Positions 1-12,130 of a DNA stretch of 64,000 nt are shown here, one piece after another. The DNA comes from Rhizophagus irregularis (taxonomy: Eukaryota; Glomeromycota; Glomeromycetes; Glomerales; Glomeraceae), in NCBI RefSeq assembly GCF_026210795.1, contig NC_089429.1, positions 6,853,001-6,917,000 of the forward strand. The letters are read 5' to 3'. The position numbers and the translations under genes are program-made. Each line of letters opens with the position of its first letter. Position 1 is the stretch's first letter. The notes beneath the pieces were generated by a model. That model searched no databases. It was given only the letters and a program-made list of their open reading frames with translations, and had not been told where the DNA came from.

Positions 1-1150
1 TGTATCTTTCTTCCTTGTCTAATCATAACCAACATTTAAGTACTAAAAAAGACTCAATTTATAATGTTCTGAAATACAAGAACCAGTACTTGAGTTTTTC
101 TTTTAAAAAAGTAAAACCTAACATAGTTGAATCCTCTGAATTCTTTGAATTCTATGGCAGAATATAATACTTTTGCGAAGTAAAATAAAATTAACGTGTT
201 TTCTCTTGTGAATAAAATTTTTTCAAGTTCCATAGATTGATCAACGTGATCTACCAGTAATCAGGAATATCCGCGTCGGTAGTAGGATGATATTCTTGAT
301 TTTTATATATAGCATAGATAATTAGTTATAGAGATACATTGTCTTTAGGACGTGCGCTTCTAGGTATTTCTCGTTATGCTATTAGGTTTATACATGTATA
401 TAAATAAAGAAATGCGCTACTAAATTTTATTAGTTGTAACATATTTTATCATTTATATCTTAAAAAGTTTTCACGCGATATATTATTTACAAAATTATCA
501 TCATAAGTTTGGTTTCATCACACATTTATTTTAAAAAGAATTAATTAGACTTCAAAGTAGATCTCTCTCTTCTCCCTCTTTCTTTCCCTTTCTCCTTCCC
601 TCTCTCTTTTTGCCTAATTTTATAATAATATAATTATTGACCTATTGATAAATCTATTAAATTAATTAATATGATTCAATCATCTTTAACAATTTATCCT
701 TCCAATTTCTTCCTTTTCTACTTTTTCTATCCATTTTCCATCTGATCCTTTCCCGTCAATACATTTAATTTAAATTTCTTCGTTTTTTTTAACTAGCAAT
801 TTTACAATTATGATAAGCCAAATATAATTGGCAATAATAGCTGCGTTATTAAATCATGAAAAGAAACCTTGATGTAATACTGATAATCCGCTATACCTAG
901 TCTCCGGAGTTACCTTTGCGTAAATAATTATCAACCCAATTTTGCTTATCAAAATTTCTAAATGTAAAATCATAAGGTAAAGATAACAGACTTTCTACTT
1001 GTATTGATGAATAGACATTTTCCTGTAGATTCACATGCACAAGTATTTTATATATTGCTCCTGTGATTTTAATGTACGTTCGAGCGTCTCACATCTCTTC
1101 CGAAATTTTTATAGACCCAGCTTTTAACAACCAAATTGAGCGGAATTATA
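1..1150. other. Non-coding AT-rich flank
   Basis: I see no credible coding region here. The only marked structure is a pyrimidine-rich (CT) tract at about 555-612. From about 1160 the sequence enters the module shared with the RFC1-like copies described below. Confidence 0.5.
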
Positions 1151-1159
1151 ATCTCCAAA

Positions 1160-1640
1160 GAACTATTATCGACCAAAGGGATACTACAAAACTCTTGAAA
1201 AACTTTGGGCTAAAGGCACGGGCAGAATTTGACACCAAACACACTTTGATCTGTAACTTCATTAACTTCGTTTCTTTCCACATCACATGATCAAGAAATA
1301 GAGAACATCCTATTATACACTACCAAATAGCCCATATACTTTTCCGTCTCTTTTGACGAGGTAAAAAAAAATACATCAAATAATCGTTATGCGCCAAACA
1401 CTCTTGATATCAACTTCTTCAATAAAGAACTCTCCAACTGCTCCAGTTAACGAGTCTACTCTTCTCGAACATGAAGTTGCCCAACTTCACTTTTACAACA
1501 AACTATTGCTCCCGCTCCTACAGTACTACCACAGCTACTCCTGATATTTCTCTTACTGCGTCTATTCATGCACCTGCACAAGGTGAACTTAATATTCCTT
1601 TACAATAACCATGCAAGCATAATAGTATGAATTCTTTATC
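1160..1640 (-). repeat. 3'-flank module of RFC1-like copy a
   Basis: Read on the minus strand, this segment contains a unit running from a stretch like AAGTTGATATCAAGAGTG through a T-rich run and ending near AGATCAAAGTGTGTTTGG. The same unit recurs at about 4400-4830 in the same orientation and, on the plus strand, three times in tandem at 22890-23400. In each case it lies downstream of an RFC1-like remnant. It is therefore part of the duplicated unit (a 3' untranslated or downstream region) rather than an independent gene. Short ORFs here are incidental. Confidence 0.6.
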
Positions 1641-3120
1641 AACTATATCTTGCAATATCAGCTTATGCAAAAAATTTTTGATAGACTTGACAAACTTCAG
1701 ATTTTACTACTTTAATGAGTTCGTCCACATCCGTTGATTGAATTCGTAAATTCTCCATTGTTTGAAATTGTCATAATCTGACTTGTTCAATCGAGGTTCA
1801 TCTCATGACAATAAAGATTAACGCTTGGGTTTTAAGCATTGATATCATTGCAAATGCAAACAATGGGTACTATCGTTTTCTTGATCAATTGAATTGGTTT
1901 AGCGACGTGCAGACAAACGGACTTCGCCACGTGATCCAATATGTGATAAACATATATAGTCGTGTAAAACATTAGTTTTTCAGTAACAGTAACCCTTGTA
2001 GTTCAATCGTCCAACTGTCGCTAAAATGAATACCTTCCTCGCGTACAATCTAATTAACAATTATAAAAAAAAAATAGTTCGAGTTAATGCAAAATAAAAA
2101 AGATCGAACAAAATTACAACAGTACCTCTCTTTTTAATAATTCGTCCTCCAAACGCTCTACAATACGAAACTTTATGTTGCTGGGTGGTGTGAATTCCCT
2201 AAACCACTCAAATCCTGGTGGGTTAATTTCAACTTTTATAACGTTGGATCTCCATTGTGGGTAAGCTCCAAAATTACTAGTGTATTCCAAATTTTATTCT
2301 GCAGCTGGGAATATTCCGCGGTTCGGCTACACACACGATCTTTAGGTATCAGAAAAATGCCTAAAATAATTACAAGAGTAACTACTCTCGTAAGAAACAA
2401 AAGAATAGTTGATTCTAAAGTATTATTACTGGGGTCCCTGACACCTTCTCTTAGATCATGCCATCTCCTTGGTCTTCCAGTCTGTGCTGGAAATATCTCT
2501 CTCTTTACAAATCATCCTCGGAGTAATCATCGCACTCATTCCTAACTAGTTCATCCTTCTTTCGTATCTTCTATTATCTGTTTGGACAATCTCTTAAAAC
2601 CAGCAGGCATACCATTGATTTCGTCCGTAAATATGTGTTCAGCCATCTGATCATTTCTCTTAAATTTGAACCATCATCTCATTCGCTAAGCCATCTTTCC
2701 GAGATTCTGGTTTACCATGAAATAAATGAAATAACCAAGATTTTGGCGATATTTTTCTGTCCACAATTGTGCTGTATTAGATGAGGCAGGTGAAGCAAGG
2801 GCTTCACCTCTTAAAGTTTTTTAACAGTCGGTTAGTTTTCGGAGAATAATCGGATTCCGGCACGTGAGGAAGTTTTGCCGTCGGTTCGTTTTTGTAGCCT
2901 TTACAGTATAATTCTCTTCATCTAAGGAAGAGTGAGATTCTCACTAATACACTTGAAGAATCTTTTGTTGATCGAATTTTTGTTCTTCGTATGAATCAGA
3001 ATATAATACCACTTCGTTTGGGGCGACATTAAGGATCGTTGGTTTAGCTTGCTTACGCGTTTTGTAACTTTTACCAGATTAAGATGGAGGTTTTGCCTCG
3101 AATATAATTGAATCTGACAT
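1640..3120 (-). pseudogene. RFC1-like clamp-loader pseudogene, copy a
   Basis: This is a decayed minus-strand gene related to the large subunit of replication factor C, the AAA+ ATPase that loads the sliding clamp onto primed DNA. A plausible start at 3120 reads MSDSIIFEAKPPS, then runs through stops into an acidic linker containing VVLYSDSYEEQ, resembling an RFC1 N-terminus. Further along are LWTEKYRQNL at about 2755-2785, DEINGMPAG (Walker B position) at about 2600-2625, and QLIKKTIVPIVCICND at about 1852-1900, which is the RFC1-type segment after Walker B. A tail with DELIKVVKSEV follows near 1690-1735. Several stops and frameshifts interrupt it, and no Walker A is seen in this copy. Family identity comes from motif order; the inactivity is seen directly. 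Confidence 0.68.
1972..2560 (-). pseudogene. Unrecognised insert or exons within RFC1-like copy a
   Basis: Between the DEINGMPAG and QLIKKT motifs lies an extra minus-strand coding segment, also present at 5205-5777. Pieces include NFGAYPQWRSNVIKVE, NPPGFEWFREFTPP and FRIVERLEDELLKRE. After an intron-like gap (about 2040-2125) comes REEGIHFSDSWTIELQG. Just upstream is a hydrophobic stretch (LFLTRVVTLVIILGIFLIP) that could be a membrane segment in another frame. I do not recognise the family. It could be lineage-specific sequence within the RFC1-like gene or a second gene captured by it. Its conservation between copies suggests it was present before the duplication. Confidence 0.4.
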
Positions 3121-4400
3121 CTTTGTAATTTATATGTTTGATAATTGTCGTACATGGTTTGAAATTTTTTTTTTTTGTAAAGAAAAATACTGGTAGCAAC
3201 TAATGTGTAAAAAATCAGTATTTAATAAAATTTATAATTAGTAAATAAATAATACAAATACGAATAAAAAAATTAACCATTTGATTGATCTACATCGACA
3301 ACACATGTTAAATTAAAATGCATTAATATAATGGACTCATCGTCTTCATTATTTGATTTCATCATGCTCTCGTCAATGTATTTGTGATAACGTATGTTTA
3401 CTTACATCAAAAAATTTTGCTATATTTCTTTCTGGTTTGTCCGAAACATATAATCTGAATCTGAAGTATTTAGGAGAATCCCAATTAAATTGGGTATTTA
3501 ATTAAAAAAAAAAATTTAACAAAAAAGATAAAATAAAATTAAATAATATTTAATTACTTACTTTTGTAAGGAACATTTGATTCAAAAAAATTTATACATG
3601 GAGAAATCATTCAAACTAAAAAAAAAGTCATTTTTAATAAGATAATTGTTAATATAGAAATCTCATCCTACAAAATGCATACTCATATCGCCAACTTTCT
3701 TATCGTTGGAAAAGATGAATCATTTGTACAAGTACTGACCACGTTCTGCTTCCTCAAATACCTTTCCTGCATATAAACAAAAAAATATCGTCAGTATTAG
3801 ACAATATCAACTTTTTGACTTAATTAACAACTCCTCGAGAGGAATATTGTCGCCTACACTTATACTAATTTTCGAACTTTATTAATATTAAAAGACATAC
3901 CATAATCTAAGAAATTTCACGATCATAACTTCAGGTATTATTCAGTAAGTCCTGTCCGGCCGGTAATAGCCAATCAATGTTGGTATTTGGGCCAATTTAA
4001 ACTAAAATGACTCATGGAACTGGAAGACTGGGACGTATAGATCTAATTGACCGGCCCAACGCTTGGGCTGGTTTATATTAACCATTCTTGTTGTATATCT
4101 TTTTGCTTGTGATAAAGAGGTAAAAGAAGTAAAGATAATAAATTATCAGATAAGGGAAGGCATATTAAAGTTATCAATTCGTGCGTGGGCAATACGCTGT
4201 AAAAATGCAGCTAATCAAAGATCAATATCGAAGATCGTAATTGTTGTATTTTTGGTAAAGTTTCTTATAGTTAAGGGAAAAATGTAGTGTAGTGTATATT
4301 TGTGAGTGTGTAAGTATAAGAGAATAATAATATTGTTACATACCAAATACTCTTAATCTCAACTCATCAAAAATAATTTAACGTTCCTTCCGAGCTAAGA
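3121..4400. other. Intergenic, AT-rich
   Basis: No gene is supported. The stretch separates two copies of the RFC1-like unit. The 74-codon ORF at 4063-4287 has no recognisable features. Confidence 0.4.
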
Positions 4401-4830
4401 CATAAATACTACACACTCTTCTACTATACGATACTCATCAACTCCTTCCCTATCTCTTTTAGCTTCACAAAATAAAAAAGGAAACAATGCATCAAATAAA
4501 ATTCTCTTTACACAGTTCGCCCTCTTTTAATGATGTCGTTTTCAATGCATTAGTCTCCGTATAAATAATTTGAATTGTGAGACACGGGCAGAAGGCTACG
4601 ATTTTGACACCAAACACACTTGATCTGTAACTTCATTAGCTTCGTTTCTTTCCACAAAGAAATAGATCATATACCTTTCCATCTCTTTTGGCAAGATAAA
4701 AAAACGACATACAAATTTTTTTTTTAAAAAAAAAATACATCAAATAATAATACTCGTTATACGCCAAACACTCTTGATATCAACTTCTTCAATAATGAAC
4801 TTAACATTCCTTTACTATACCAGGCATAAT
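4400..4830 (-). repeat. 3'-flank module of RFC1-like copy b
   Basis: This corresponds to 1160-1640 in the same orientation, with shared blocks around TTGACACCAAACACACTTG, TCTGTAACTTCATTAGC and the ACTCTTGATATCAACTTC segment. Small indels separate the copies. Further related material at 4380-4560 suggests a tandem dimer of the unit, as at 22890-23400. Confidence 0.55.
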
Positions 4831-6524
4831 AGTATGAATTCTTTATGAACTATATCTTGCAATATCAGCTTATGCAAAAACTTTTTGATAGACTTGACAA
4901 ACTTCAGATTTTACTTCTTTAATGAGTTCGTCCACATCCGTTGATTGAATTCGTAAATTCTCCATTGTTTAAAATTGTCATAATTCTCGATCTGACTTGT
5001 TCAATCGAGGTTCATCTCATGATAGTAAAGTAACGCTTAGGTTTTAAGCATTGATATCATTGCAAATGCAAACAATGGGTACTATCGTTTTCTTGATCAA
5101 TTGAATTGGTTTAGCGACGTGCGGACAAACGGACTTCGCCACGTGATCCAATATGTGATAAACATATATAGTCGTGTAAAACATTAGTTTTTCAGTAACA
5201 GTAACCCTTGTAGAGTTTCCGCTTATTTCATCAAGTTCAATCGCCCAACTGTCGCTAAAATGAATACCTTCCTCGCGTACAATCTAATTAACAATTATAA
5301 AAAAAAAAATAGTTTGAGTTAATGCAAAATAAAAAAGATAGAACAAAATTACAACAGTACCTCTCTTTTTAATAATTCGTCTTCCCAAACAATACGAAAC
5401 TTTATGTTGCTGAGTGGTGCTAAACCACTCAAATCCTGGTGGGTTAATTTCAACTTTTATAACGTTGGATCTCCATTGTGGGTAAGCTCCAAATTTACTA
5501 GTGTATTCCAAATTTTATTCTGCAGCTGGGAATATTCCGCGGTTCGGCTACACACACGATCATTAGGTATCAGAAAAATGCCTAAAATAATTACAAGAGT
5601 AACTACTCTCGTAAGAAACAAAAGAATAGTTGGTTCTAAAGTATGTATTACTGGGCCCCTGACACCTTCTCTTAGATCATGCCATTTCCTTGGTCTTCCA
5701 CTCTGTGCTGGAAACATCTCTCTCTCTTTACAATCATCCTCGGAGTAATCATCGTACTCATTTCCTAACTTGTTCATCCTTCTTTCGTACCTTCTATTAT
5801 TACCTCTGTTTGGACAATCTCTTAAAACCAGCAGGCATTCGTCCGTAAGATATGTGTTTATCTAATTTGTACTTGAGACTTAACTAGCGTATTTTTTTGT
5901 TGTTAAGGCCCAAATTTTTTTGTTTCGAGTACCATTAAGCTCAATCACATTATCCCTTGTATTTGTAACAATTCTGGTAGAACCAGCAATTAATAATGCA
6001 GTCATCTGATCATTTCTCTTAAATTTGAACCATCATCTCATTCGCTAAGCCATCTTTCCACATCTTTCACGAGATTTTGATTTACCACGAAATAACCAAG
6101 ACTTTGGCGATATTTTTCTGTCCACAATTGTGCGGTATTAGATGAGGCAGGTGAAGCGACTGCAGAATTGCATGAGTTTCGTAATAGTAGCTTTTGATTT
6201 AGAGGATTTTGATTTTAAGTCTTGGAAGAAGTTCTAACAACTTTAACAGCTGATCCTCATTAGAATGGGTTTAAACTTGTCCGACCCTAATATGAAAGCT
6301 GTAATATAACAAGATCTTGTGGCGTTTTGGCGAGAAATCAATTTCTCCACCTCTGGAGTCGTTGGACCAGCTCTATTCAAATAAGACCAGGCCTACTATG
6401 ATATCAGGAGAGTCACTTTCTTCAACTTTTATAGGAGTAATGATAGCAGCTGAGCTATCTATTCTTTATTAGGAATAATACCCGTCCGTCCTTCCCCAAT
6501 ACCTTTTTTATCGTTATCATCCAT
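4830..6524 (-). pseudogene. RFC1-like clamp-loader pseudogene, copy b
   Basis: This is the second minus-strand RFC1-like remnant and the most informative of the minus copies. A plausible start at 6524 reads MDDNDKKGIGEGRTG before a stop. Then come LWTEKYRQSLGYF and DVERWLSE at about 6035-6140, matching the segment just before the RFC1 ATPase core. Next is TALLIAGSTRIVTNT at the Walker A position (about 5965-6005), followed by DNVIELNGTRNKK where RFC1 has its NASDTR box. An exon-like stretch at about 5040-5290 stays open for roughly 80 codons and contains WAIELDEISGNST and QLIKKTIVPIVCICND. The Walker A lysine-threonine pair is lost, and the gene has multiple stops. It closely resembles copy a, so a segmental duplication is likely. 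Confidence 0.72.
5205..5777 (-). pseudogene. Unrecognised insert within RFC1-like copy b
   Basis: This is the counterpart of 1972-2560. A 106-codon ORF begins MNKLGNEYDDYSEDDCKE and runs through a basic stretch (GRPRKWHDLREG) and a hydrophobic segment. An overlapping frame holds FGAYPQWRSNVIKVE and NPPGFEW. In this copy the last exon-like piece (REEGIHFSDSWAIELDE) runs in frame directly into the RFC1-like QLIKKT motif, whereas copy a is broken there. The join supports one ancestral transcript, but the family of this part is unknown to me. Confidence 0.4.
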
Positions 6525-7084
6525 ATTCTTTTCTTTTTTTTTTTTTTGATCGGGAGTTATAATGCCACAGGTTTATATATTATTTCCTTTTGTCCAAGTT
6601 TCGTTTTTATAATTATAATTCTGTTATTAATAAATTAGGGTAGGGGAGACCAAAAACAGAGTTTGAAAGAAGAACTTGCTATGCTTTATTTTGAAAAAAA
6701 ATCAAAAAAAAAAATATTTACCAAGTTAGATTAGATATCATTTTGTGTAACGAGATTTGCCAATCGTGATGAGACACTTGACACAAGACACAAGTATCAG
6801 TAAATGCACCCTCTGGTTCGGACCCAAACTTAAACTATTTGACACTTTGGTTTTCTATTCGTTTTTGGAAGTTTTTACGAACAATAGAAAAAATTGCTAT
6901 AGTAATACTTCTCCCAACATAACGTAAATATATATATTGGTCGAATTGATTGATTTGGAAGGAATATAATATTCAGAAGAAAAATTTTTTAATATACTGT
7001 AATTATAAATGATAAAGATATATTATATAGTTTTATATTAAAAAATAATGTAAAAAAAAATTTAATAAATATAACATTCAAAAA
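6525..7084. other. Intergenic, AT-rich
   Basis: No gene is supported. A T-run at about 6531-6547 precedes the minus-strand start of copy b, and the sequence becomes progressively richer in AT toward the following desert. Confidence 0.4.
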
Positions 7085-7231
7085 AGTTTTTTACTTCAAA
7101 TCACCGGGGGTGAGTATCACCGTTGGCCAGAATTATCAAATTTTACTGGCACTCTATTTTTTTAATGCTGGTCGATCGTCATAATTTCAGTCATCGGTGA
7201 TCATCACCCCCGGTGATAGTTAGAAAAATTC
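7085..7231. mobile_element. Palindromic MITE, family 1, copy 1
   Basis: The core is bounded by a perfect 13-bp inverted repeat, TCACCGGGGGTGA at 7101-7113 and its complement at 7204-7216. The similarity continues inward for about 15 more bases and outward through TTTTTACT-like ends. No ORF is present, so it is non-autonomous. A second full copy lies at 10568-10711, and shorter related pieces occur near 7975-8045 and 61685-61715. The superfamily is uncertain. Confidence 0.75.
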
Positions 7232-7689
7232 TTAAAAAAATATATTTACCAAAATTTTTTTCCTTATTTTTTTTCATTTGATCTGATTAGTAAAAATTTT
7301 ACTTTTTTGAAAAAACTATATACAAATAAAATTACCTATTATTTTATATACAATCAATTCTTAATATAACAAACTTACTTTACAATGAAATTTTCTTAAC
7401 ATATGACATTTAATCAATCAAATACATCAAATATTCCTTATTATAATAAATTAGCCAATTAAATTCTTTGAATTCTTATTTTATAGCAAATTTGAGATAA
7501 AAACTGAAAATTTTGTTACATTAAAAGCTAACTATGGGGGTACATATTAAGATTGAAAATTCTATATGAAATCTCAATCTCAATCTCAATCATGTTTTTT
7601 GTGAAGACCCCCTATATTTTTTTATTATAATATTATTATTAGTAAATTAAATTAAAATATTAATTAATATTTTAGGATTTTACTAAAAA

Positions 7690-8350
7690 TTACCAGTAAT
7701 AAATATCATTATATATAAAAATATTTTTTGAATTAATTATATATAAATTTAATGAGTAAAACAAGTTTTTTTTAGATATTATAAAACTGTTATTTAAATA
7801 GTTTATAAAGAAAACAGAAAAGTTTAATTTTATAAGTAAAATAATTTTTTGTTTTAAAAAAAATTTAATCAAATTTTCAAAATTTTAGTATAACGATTAG
7901 TATTTACTCAAATTTGTTTTATATATTTATTATTTAAATTGAAATTTTTGAAAAAAAAATTTATGATGTTTTTTAATTCTGGCCAAAATTATAATTTTTG
8001 GCTAGAATTAAGTGGTATGATAATAATCACCACTGGTAATTTTTAGAAATACCCAATATTTATAATATAAAAATATTAATCATTCTATTTTGTAAATTTA
8101 ATAAATTTAATTTAATTTATAAGAATAATAAAAATAGTAATATATATTAATTAATATTTTAATTTAAAAATGAAAAATATATATAATTAATATATACATT
8201 TGCTGATCAAATAAATAGTTACAAATTATTTAACAGTATTATTTTAATGTAATTAAAATAAATTATACTATATGTATATTAAAAAAACAAGAAAAATATA
8301 TAATAAATAATCTTAAATTATATAATTTATTAAATTATTTAAGTAAAATA
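7690..8350. other. AT desert with a MITE fragment
   Basis: There is no coding signal. About 7975-8045 carries a decayed piece of MITE family 1 (GGCCAAAATTATAATTTTTGGC, a hairpin stem given here as its arms GGCCAAAATT and AATTTTTGGC, followed by ATAATCACCACTGGT). Confidence 0.4.
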
Positions 8351-8352
8351 AA

Positions 8353-8582
8353 TAATTAGTTACAGGGTTGATCACCCTTGGCTCATTGATTAGTCCGTGA
8401 GTCTCCTCGTGAAGCCTGAGTATGGTGAGGTCGCAAGTTCAATTCTGCCGATTACGGAAATTAAAAGAATTTTACTGCAGACACTACTACCAATAGTGTG
8501 AAAGTACATGTAGCTCTGGTGAACCGGCTATAATGATGTCTCCTAAAACATAAAAAAAAAAAAAAAAAAATAATTAGTTACA
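8353..8582 (+). mobile_element. tRNA-derived SINE with perfect target-site duplication
   Basis: The body (8365-8570) starts GGGTTGATCACCC and holds RNA polymerase III promoter elements. Box A is TGGCTCATTGATTAG at 8379-8393 and box B is AGTTCAATTC near 8436-8445, the spacing expected of a tRNA gene. A tRNA-unrelated region of about 100 bp follows, ending in an 18-nt A tail at 8553-8570. Perfect 12-bp duplications TAATTAGTTACA flank it at 8353-8364 and 8571-8582, which shows insertion by target-primed reverse transcription. The perfect duplication suggests a fairly young insertion. It encodes no protein, and its partner LINE is not identified. Confidence 0.9.
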
Positions 8583-9993
8583 TATAATTACAAATATCAT
8601 TTAAAATTTATATATTAATAAAGAATTCTCTATATTTATAAAATAGATCATTATTTCAGATTTAAAGTAAAAATTATATATAAAATTTTTTGCAAATTTT
8701 ACTATAAAAGAAAATTCAATATTATTATAAAATTAATTGAATTAAAAATAACTATTTATTATACCAAAAATGATTATAAAGTTTTTTAATATACAATTAC
8801 TTTGCATAATCTTTATTAATTAAATTAAATAATTAAGTAGATATTTAAACTAAAAAAAAGTTAGCAGATACTATTTTATTCATTTAGATTTTACTAGAGA
8901 TTTATTTCCTTTTATAATAATTTGTACTATTCCGTCTTTTTTAAATTTAATAAAAAAATAAAAAAATAAATCAAAAAAAATAGTATAAATTTTTTTTAAA
9001 AAAAAAAATTTGTAATTTAATGCTTATTAATAATATTATAAAAAATAATTATCATAATTATGTATTTTATGATTTTAAAAAAAATGTAAATTCTTCTGCT
9101 AAATAATAAGATCAAATTAATTTTTTTACTAGAAGAAATAAATATGATTTTTTAATTTTTTTTCTTAATATTATTTATTTAAATAAAACAAAAGTATAAT
9201 TATAATTATTTTTTTTTTGTTAACACATAGTTATAAATAATTTTTTAATAATTTAAATAATTTAAAAAAATAGATTATTTTTTTTATTAAATATAATAAG
9301 GATTTTTTTTTAAAATTAATAATATATATATAAATAATTATTTAAGATTTTCTTTTATACTAAATAAAATAAAAGGCATAATTATAATTGTTTAAATCTT
9401 TTTTTTAAATTATTTACATAATTAATATTATTACCCTTTTCAAATTAGCGTATTCCTTAAAAGAATTTTGGTAATTTTTTCAATTCTTAGAGTAGTTTTA
9501 TTATAAGCAAATTTAAAAATCTTGTGTAATACAAAAGTTTTTTAATAAAAAAACTACTTTAAAAATTGAGAAAATTATTCAAATTCTTTCAAAATCACTA
9601 ATACTCAATTCTTTTTTACATAATAATACAATAAAATTGCCTATAATCGCAAATTTTTAGAAATAATTTTTTTTAGAAGTGATATTTAAGAAGTACACTA
9701 ATTGAAAAAGATAATAAATAAATTTTTTTTTATTAATTTTACTACTTAAATTAAGTAAAATTAAAATTATTTTTTATTTATTTGAATTATTTCAATATAA
9801 TTAGATCAAAAAAAGATTGAATTAATAAAATTAATAATCTATAATTGATATATAATTACTTTAATTATATAACTTATAATTATCAAAATTTCATTTTTTT
9901 ATTATTAGAAAAATTTTTTGCAAATATAAAAAATAGATATTTTTTAAATTTTTTTTATTATATAAAATAAGTATATAATTTTTTGAAATAATG
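8583..9993. other. AT desert
   Basis: This stretch is almost pure A/T, with many homopolymer runs and no ORF of note. I see no gene or structured element. Confidence 0.6.
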
Positions 9994-10148
9994 TATTTAC
10001 TGCACCCTGCGTTACAAATTTATATATATTTGTATGTTTATCATTTGCCATTTTAAGGGAGGTGCAGTGTATAAACTAAAGATCGACATAAACAATTTAC
10101 AAAAAAGGAAGGATGCGTTGTAACTTGTAACGCAGGGTGCGGTAAATA
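9994..10148. mobile_element. MITE, family 2 (TA-flanked)
   Basis: It has inverted ends of 24 bp that differ at one position (TATTTACTGCACCCTGCG on the left, TATTTACCGCACCCTGCG read inward from the right). The outermost TA at each side can be read as a TA target duplication, which would fit the Tc1/mariner superfamily. The interior of about 100 bp is unique and non-coding. Confidence 0.75.
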
Positions 10149-10567
10149 AATTCACTCTAATTTTTTTCTTATAATTTTATATGATAATCAAGATTTATTT
10201 TTGTTTAATATTAAAAAATATGTTTATTATTTAAAAAAAAAAAATTTTTTTGTTAATTTAGCCCCCTTTTTTAGTATTCACCTCAATTGGTTATATAAAA
10301 TTAATTTTTTGTTAGATTTTTTAATTTTGTACTTAATTATGATTATATAAAAACTGATAAAATAAGTTAATATTAGTGAAATATAATAAATTATATTATC
10401 ATTTGGATTTTAGTTTTATAAATTTAACATTTTTAATATAATAATTATTATTATAACAATAAATAAATATTATTTCAAGTTATTACCTTTATAGTTTAAA
10501 TATTTTGTAAAGGACTAAACTGACTTATTAATTTATAATTTTTCTTTAAAAATAATTATTTATTAAG
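10149..10567. other. AT desert
   Basis: Nothing is recognised in this stretch between two MITEs. Confidence 0.5.
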
Positions 10568-10711
10568 ATTTTTACTTCAAATCACTGGGGTTATCATCAC
10601 CGTTGGCCAGAATTATTAATTTTTACCAGCACTATATTTTTTTAATGCTGGTCAATCATTATAATTTCAGTTACCAGTGATCATCACTCCCGGCGATAGT
10701 TAGAAAAATTC
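10568..10711. mobile_element. Palindromic MITE, family 1, copy 2
   Basis: This matches 7085-7231 end to end, including the outer TTTTTACTTCAAATCAC and GATAGTTAGAAAAATTC edges and the internal CCGTTGGCCAGAATTAT. Its terminal repeats are more diverged (GGGGTTATCATC on the left against CTCCCGGCGATAG on the right). Agreement of the edges in both copies defines the family boundaries. Confidence 0.75.
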
Positions 10712-11689
10712 ATTTATAAATTATAAGTCATAAAAAATTAAAAAAAAAAGTCTATTATAATAAAATAAAAAAGATCAAAAATAATTTTATACCAATTTTT
10801 TTTTTATTTTAAATATAAATAAATTAAATTTATTATATATATAAAAATTAAAAATTATATACATATAATTTATATAATTACTTTAATTATATTATTAGTA
10901 TATTTAGCTAAGTTATTTCTATTCATATAATAATTATTTCACTTTATAATATTTAATTTTGCAGCCTATACTTTATATATATTTTTATAAATTTATTATT
11001 ATTTTTTTTTTACAATATTTGCAATATAAAAAAAAATAGTACTAATTAAATCTATAACTTGTTTAGTTTAAATTATAGTTTTCAAAAAAATATATACTAT
11101 AATATTCAGTTAAGTACTATATAATTTTTTAGTAAAGTATATAAAATATTTTATTTAATAAAAAATTAGTAATATAAAGTTTTATTAGTATAATAAAATA
11201 TTATAAATAATAATTGATTTATATAAGATTTTGTAAATATTATAAAATAAAAAAAAATCCAAGAAGTTAAATTGCATTCTTATTATATAATTCTTTGCTA
11301 ATTATATTTATAATTAAAATATTTTACAAATTTCAAATATAATTAATACTACTTTTAGCTATATTTTGAAAAGCATTTAATGAATAAAATGAAATTAAGC
11401 AAAGTAATTAATAAGTTAATATATTATTTTATCCTTTTTTATTTTTTTATTTTACAATTAATTCTTTATATTAAAGATCAACCATACATTCCTATATTCA
11501 AAAATTAATGTTTTTTTTATTAATAGCAATAATCTATTATTGCGACATCAGAATATAATGATTAATAACAAATGTACAATTATAAAAACTCATATATTTA
11601 TATAGAATCCCATTTCCTAAAACCTCTTATAAACTAATTTTTTTTTTCCTTAAATATCACCGCAATTTCAACAATAAAAATAGAGCTAA
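10712..11689. other. AT desert
   Basis: No gene is seen. Sequence is nearly all A/T up to the degraded exons that begin near 11690. Confidence 0.5.
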
Positions 11690-12130
11690 TGAACCTAAAG
11701 AATGAATGTCATTTTCTTAAATCTTTAAAGGGTTGTAAAGAGTCTTTTTTGATGTTCTAGAAACATCTTTCCATAAATCAGAGATCGAAGGGATTGACTC
11801 TTGTCCTGAAAAGACATTAAAAAACACGAAAAAGCCTTATAATAGTATTTTTACACCCGCTAAACAACCAATTTAACGCGTCAACTACAAAATTACAAAA
11901 TTACGAATTTACGATACAAAAATTATGCATTAGTTAAAAATACGTAAAAATAATTTTATTAGACTTTATAAATTTAAAATATAAACATACCTAATTTTAA
12001 AGAATCCTGTCCTCCAATCTTTTTGGAACAAAACAGTAGAAAAATCATGAAATTCAGTTATCAAAAAATTAGATTTTCAGATTGTACCTCATGAGACACA
12101 GTGTTCAGGGGTTGATCGATAGAGAATGCT
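11690..12130 (-). pseudogene. Degraded exon pair duplicated at 19950-20275
   Basis: Read on the minus strand, this segment has a first exon-like piece ending GGAGGACAGGATTC before a GTATGT splice donor at about 11985-11995. The intron resembles the one at 20020-20150. A TTTTCAG acceptor at about 11810 leads to an open stretch reading ESIPSISDLWKDVSRTSKK. The plus strand at 19950-20275 carries the same order of exon end, GTATGT donor, AT-rich intron and GACAAGAG-like acceptor exon, in inverted orientation and just upstream of an RFC1-like remnant. The product is not recognised. It may be a leader of the same family. Confidence 0.4.
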
